From Pseudomonas sp. GM49 (GTDB lineage Bacteria; Pseudomonadota; Gammaproteobacteria; Pseudomonadales; Pseudomonadaceae), in assembly GCF_000282355.1 (NCBI RefSeq), contig NZ_AKJL01000163.1, positions 1 through 53,402 of the forward strand: 53,402 nt of DNA. Reading direction: 5' to 3'. This document shows positions 49,782-53,402 of this stretch, piece by piece. Within the stretch, counting starts at the first letter, position 1; each line of letters opens with the position of its first letter. Made by a program: the position numbers and the translations under genes. The notes under the pieces were generated by a model. It was not told the origin of the DNA, did no database searches, and was given only the letters and a program-made list of their open reading frames with translations.

Positions 49782-49869
49782 ATCCATCACCGGATTCATT
49801 GCTATCCCACAGTCGGCAGTACACTGATAGTGTTACCGCCGGGCATGAGATGTGTTGCACCGTTTCTCC

Positions 49870-49887
49870 ATAGCAAAGCCCGTACCA
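49870..49887 (-). promoter_or_regulatory. Sigma-54 promoter candidate for aapJQMP
   Basis: Minus strand TGGTACGGGCTTTGCTAT fits the sigma-54 consensus TGGCACG-N4-TTGCW with one change (T for C). It points at aapJ; the predicted transcript start is about 305 bp before the aapJ ATG. Sigma-54 control fits nitrogen regulation of amino-acid uptake. Confidence 0.7.
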
Positions 49888-49920
49888 CACCGCCTACTAA
49901 AGCGGTTCAGCAGCAGGTCA

Positions 49921-49938
49921 ATAGCAAAACTTGTACCC
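49921..49938 (-). promoter_or_regulatory. Second sigma-54-like element upstream of aapJ
   Basis: Minus strand GGGTACAAGTTTTGCTAT keeps the GG and GC of the -24/-12 boxes with correct spacing, 51 bp upstream of the first. It is a weaker match and could be a duplicate promoter or a decayed copy. Confidence 0.45.
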
Positions 49939-49995
49939 TTGCGACATCTTCTTAACGGATCAACCCGACGCGCACTTGGATCACGCACTTAATGA

Positions 49996-50679
<684 letters not shown>

Positions 50680-50777
50680 GCATTCCTGTTTAAAAGCGCC
50701 CTTTGATCCATCCCACTACGCCGCGCCTGATTCTTGCATTACACTGGCCGGCGTACATTCCTTAACCAATTGATGAG

Positions 50778-52268
50778 ATGACCGTGCTCAAAGCACTCAA
50801 GAAAATGTTCGGTAAAAGCGAGACTGAGCAACTCGCGCCAGTTCCCAGCCCTGCGTCTCACGCTCCCGGCCACCGCACCGACGGTAATCAGTCTGAACGG
50901 GCCGCCACCACCGCGGCACCCAAGCATGAGCCAAAGACCGCAAAAGCTGCCCAGCCTGCGGCGATAACAGCCCCGGAGCAGCCGCTCAGCGAAACGCCGA
51001 AACCCGCCAAACCGCGTCGCGAACCCAAGCCCAAGGCGCCGGTGATCCCATGGAAACTCGAAGACTTCGTCGTCGAACCCCAGGAAGGCAAAACCCGCTT
51101 CCACGACTTCAAACTCGCCCCTGAACTGATGCACGCCATCCAGGACCTGGGCTTCCCGTATTGCACGCCGATCCAGGCCCAGGTGCTGGGCTTCACCCTC
51201 GCGGGCAAAGACGCCATCGGCCGCGCCCAGACCGGTACCGGCAAGACCGCTGCGTTCCTGATCTCGATCATCACCCAGTTGCTGCAAACCCCGCCGCCGA
51301 AAGAGCGCTACATGGGTGAGCCACGGGCACTGATCATCGCGCCGACCCGCGAACTGGTGGTGCAGATCGCCAAGGACGCCGCCGACCTGACCAAGTACAC
51401 CGGCCTCAACGTCATGACGTTCGTCGGTGGCATGGACTTCGACAAGCAGCTCAAGCACCTCGAAGCCCGCCACTGCGACATCCTCGTGGCCACGCCGGGC
51501 CGCCTGCTGGACTTCAACCAGCGCGGCGACGTGCATCTGGACATGGTCGAAGTGATGGTGCTGGACGAAGCCGACCGCATGCTCGACATGGGCTTCATCC
51601 CGCAAGTGCGCCAGATCATTCGCCAGACGCCGCCGAAGTCCGAGCGTCAAACGCTGCTGTTCTCCGCGACCTTCACCGAAGATGTGATGAACCTGGCCAA
51701 GCAATGGACCACCGACCCGTCGATCGTCGAGATCGAGTCGCAGAACGTGGCCAGCGAAAACGTCGAGCAGCACATCTACGCGGTGGCCGGTGCCGACAAA
51801 TACAAACTGCTCTACAACCTGGTCAACGACAATGGTTGGGAGCGGGTCATCGTCTTCGCCAACCGCAAGGATGAAGTGCGACGCATCGAAGAACGCCTGG
51901 TGCGCGACGGCATCAACGCCGCGCAACTGTCCGGCGACGTGCCACAACACAAGCGCATCAAGACCCTGGAAGGTTTCCGCGAAGGCAAGATTCGTGTCCT
52001 GGTCGCCACCGACGTGGCCGGTCGCGGTATCCACATCGACGGCATCAGCCACGTGATCAACTTCACCCTGCCGGAAGTGCCGGACGACTACGTGCACCGC
52101 ATCGGGCGTACCGGGCGTGCCGGTGCCGACGGCGTGTCCATCAGCTTTGCCGGTGAAGACGACTCCTACCAGCTACCGTCCATCGAAGAACTGCTGGGCC
52201 GCAAGATCAGCTGTGAAACGCCACCGACACATCTGTTGCGAGCGATTGAGCGCAAGCGTCCGCACTGA
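50778..52268 (+). CDS. rhlB: DEAD-box ATP-dependent RNA helicase RhlB
   Basis: A 496-residue RNA helicase. An N-terminal tail (about 1-95) rich in Ala, Pro and Lys is followed by the helicase core: Q motif near [17 protein letters not shown] (I), [18 protein letters not shown] (II), FSATFT (III), then the second domain with [14 protein letters not shown] and [10 protein letters not shown] (VI). In enterobacteria RhlB works with RNase E in the degradosome; the low-complexity tail here is typical of Pseudomonas. Terminator follows. Confidence 0.93.
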   Translation: MTVLKALKKMFGKSETEQLAPVPSPASHAPGHRTDGNQSERAATTAAPKHEPKTAKAAQPAAITAPEQPLSETPKPAKPRREPKPKAPVIPWKLEDFVVEPQEGKTRFHDFKLAPELMHAIQDLGFPYCTPIQAQVLGFTLAGKDAIGRAQTGTGKTAAFLISIITQLLQTPPPKERYMGEPRALIIAPTRELVVQIAKDAADLTKYTGLNVMTFVGGMDFDKQLKHLEARHCDILVATPGRLLDFNQRGDVHLDMVEVMVLDEADRMLDMGFIPQVRQIIRQTPPKSERQTLLFSATFTEDVMNLAKQWTTDPSIVEIESQNVASENVEQHIYAVAGADKYKLLYNLVNDNGWERVIVFANRKDEVRRIEERLVRDGINAAQLSGDVPQHKRIKTLEGFREGKIRVLVATDVAGRGIHIDGISHVINFTLPEVPDDYVHRIGRTGRAGADGVSISFAGEDDSYQLPSIEELLGRKISCETPPTHLLRAIERKRPH

Positions 52269-52284
52269 GTGACGTTGCAAGAAC

Positions 52285-52318
52285 AAGCGCAGCCGGAAAC
52301 GGACTGCGCTTTTTTTTC
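52285..52318 (+). terminator. Terminator of rhlB
   Basis: AAGCGCAGCCG and CGGACTGCGCTT pair with one bulge around a GAAA loop and run into eight T. Confidence 0.92.
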
Positions 52319-52405
52319 GTCCGGCTTTTTTCAACAGGTGCTTGCTCACGACAACTAAAAGTCCATAATAGACAAATTAGTTTACTTCCAGCTCCGGAGC
52401 CGATC

Positions 52406-53350
52406 ATGTCCAGTACGCCGCAAGTGATTACCCAAGCCCAGGCTCGCGAGCTACTGGCGCAGGTCGATGTGCCGCAGATCCTGCGCAAACTGTTCCGTGA
52501 CCTGGCCGCCGGGCAAGCCGTACAACCGGCGCAGCAACTGGTGGAGTTTCCACAGGGCGCCGGCGACTTCATCAACTACCTGGGCGTGCTGGCCGAAGAC
52601 GGCGTGTACGGGATCAAAACGTCGCCGTACATCGTCCGTGAACAGGGACCGTTGGTGACAGCGTGGACACTGTTGATGTCGATGCAAACCGGCCAACCGC
52701 TGCTGCTTTGCGATGCAGGCGAACTGACCACGGCACGCACCGCTGCGACCACAGCGGTGGCCGTCGATGCCCTCGCGCCGCTAACAGCCAATCGCCTGGC
52801 CATCATCGGCAGCGGCAAAGTGGCCCAGGCGCACCTGCATTACGTGAAAGGCCTGCGCGACTGGCAGAGCATCTGCCTGTACTCGCCGAGCCTGAGCGAA
52901 GATGCCGAGACCGTGAGCCTGCTGAAAAACATCGAGCCACGCCTGAACATCGTCGACAGTCGCGAAACCGCCGTTCAGGACGCCGACGTGATCATGCTCT
53001 GCACTTCGTCCGCCGGTCCGGTGATCGATCCGTCGAGCTTGCGCAAACCGGCGCTGATCACCTCCATCAGCACCAACGCGCCGCGCGCCCACGAAGTGCC
53101 GCCGCAGTGCCTCAACGACATGCAGGTGTACTGCGACTATCGCCTGACCACCCCGGGCTCGGCCGGTGAAATGCTGATCGCCGCCGAGCAGCACGGTTGG
53201 GACAGGAGCGCGATTGTCGGCGACCTGCCCGACCTGCTCAGCGAAAAAGTCCAGCGCCCGGATTACGATCGCCACGTGTTTTTCCGCTCGATTGGCCTGG
53301 GCCTGGAAGACATTGCGCTGGCCAATGCGATCTACCACCTCACGCACTGA
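52406..53350 (+). CDS. Ornithine cyclodeaminase / mu-crystallin family protein
   Basis: A 314-residue NAD(P)-dependent protein. The Rossmann motif IIGSGKVAQAHLHYV lies at about 132-146; YGIKTSPYIV and the GELTTARTAATTAVA segment are the family's substrate-side blocks. Members include ornithine cyclodeaminase, alanine dehydrogenase-like enzymes and delta1-pyrroline-2-carboxylate reductases; the last is the most common role in Pseudomonas. The substrate cannot be fixed here. The ATG at 52406 follows GGAG. Confidence 0.9.
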   Translation: MSSTPQVITQAQARELLAQVDVPQILRKLFRDLAAGQAVQPAQQLVEFPQGAGDFINYLGVLAEDGVYGIKTSPYIVREQGPLVTAWTLLMSMQTGQPLLLCDAGELTTARTAATTAVAVDALAPLTANRLAIIGSGKVAQAHLHYVKGLRDWQSICLYSPSLSEDAETVSLLKNIEPRLNIVDSRETAVQDADVIMLCTSSAGPVIDPSSLRKPALITSISTNAPRAHEVPPQCLNDMQVYCDYRLTTPGSAGEMLIAAEQHGWDRSAIVGDLPDLLSEKVQRPDYDRHVFFRSIGLGLEDIALANAIYHLTH

Positions 53351-53361
53351 CACCAACAGTC

Positions 53362-53402
53362 ACTTGTGGGAGCGAGCTTTTGTGGCGAGGGGGCTTGCCC
53401 CC
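53362..53402. repeat. REP element cut by window edge
   Basis: CTTGTGGGAGCGAGCTTTTG followed by GGCGAGGGGGCTTGCCCCC, two REP-type half units running off the end. Confidence 0.75.

Noticed and set aside
49699..49827. A 42-codon open frame after AGGAG on the plus strand
   Set aside because: The Shine-Dalgarno spacing is long, the peptide has no recognisable feature, and it lies antisense to the aapJ leader with a better structural explanation.

Overview
The window reads as chromosomal DNA of a Pseudomonas of the fluorescens group. The evidence is high GC with matching codon use, conserved Pseudomonas gene neighbourhoods (glpF-glpK-glpR-glpD, rpsP-rimM-trmD-rplS next to ffh, xerD-dsbC-hom-thrC, aapJQMP), an EstB-type carboxylesterase, and many REP/REPIN palindromes of the fluorescens type between genes. 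No rRNA, tRNA, prophage, insertion sequence or CRISPR array was seen.

Layout. 1-0.9 kb: the start of a PhzF-like isomerase gene (cut by the window edge) and a YbaK/EbsC deacylase. 1.2-6.4 kb: glycerol regulon with facilitator, kinase, DeoR-type repressor and aerobic glycerol-3-phosphate dehydrogenase. 6.4-12.9 kb: an Old Yellow Enzyme reductase, recJ, yaeQ, a class III CoA-transferase, a periplasmic binding-protein-like gene and a DUF3509 gene. 13-14.4 kb: a sensor-like protein with a periplasmic binding domain and a PAS domain but no kinase. 14.5-19.3 kb: thrC, hom, dsbC, xerD. 19.4-23 kb: rplS, trmD, rimM, rpsP, ffh, all on the minus strand. 23.2-26.8 kb: a CcsA-like membrane protein, a CorC/HlyC-type CBS protein and an MHS-family transporter. 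27-31.1 kb: valS and rlmF. 31.2-34.1 kb: a small DUF3757 gene in an AT-richer islet, an HU protein, ndpA and a membrane-anchored glutaredoxin. 34.2-36 kb: a GST-like protein, a GIY-YIG protein and an NTF2-like protein. 36.1-43.2 kb: a NarL/RcsB-type response regulator divergent from a chaperone-usher pilus operon built from DUF1120 subunits. 43.2-45.1 kb: a GntR regulator overlapping a CynX-type transporter. 45.4-50 kb: the aapJQMP amino-acid ABC transporter with a strong sigma-54 promoter candidate. 50-53.4 kb: estB, rhlB and an ornithine cyclodeaminase-family gene.

Most of the window is core metabolism and translation. The accessory and most interesting parts are the DUF1120 pilus operon with its adjacent regulator, the DUF3757 islet that lies between an HU gene and what looks like a decayed copy of that gene's 3' end and terminator, the kinase-less sensor, and the long sigma-54-driven leader of aapJ. 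Start sites were chosen by hand from Shine-Dalgarno matches and family N-termini. Family names come from recognition of the translated sequences, not from a database search.
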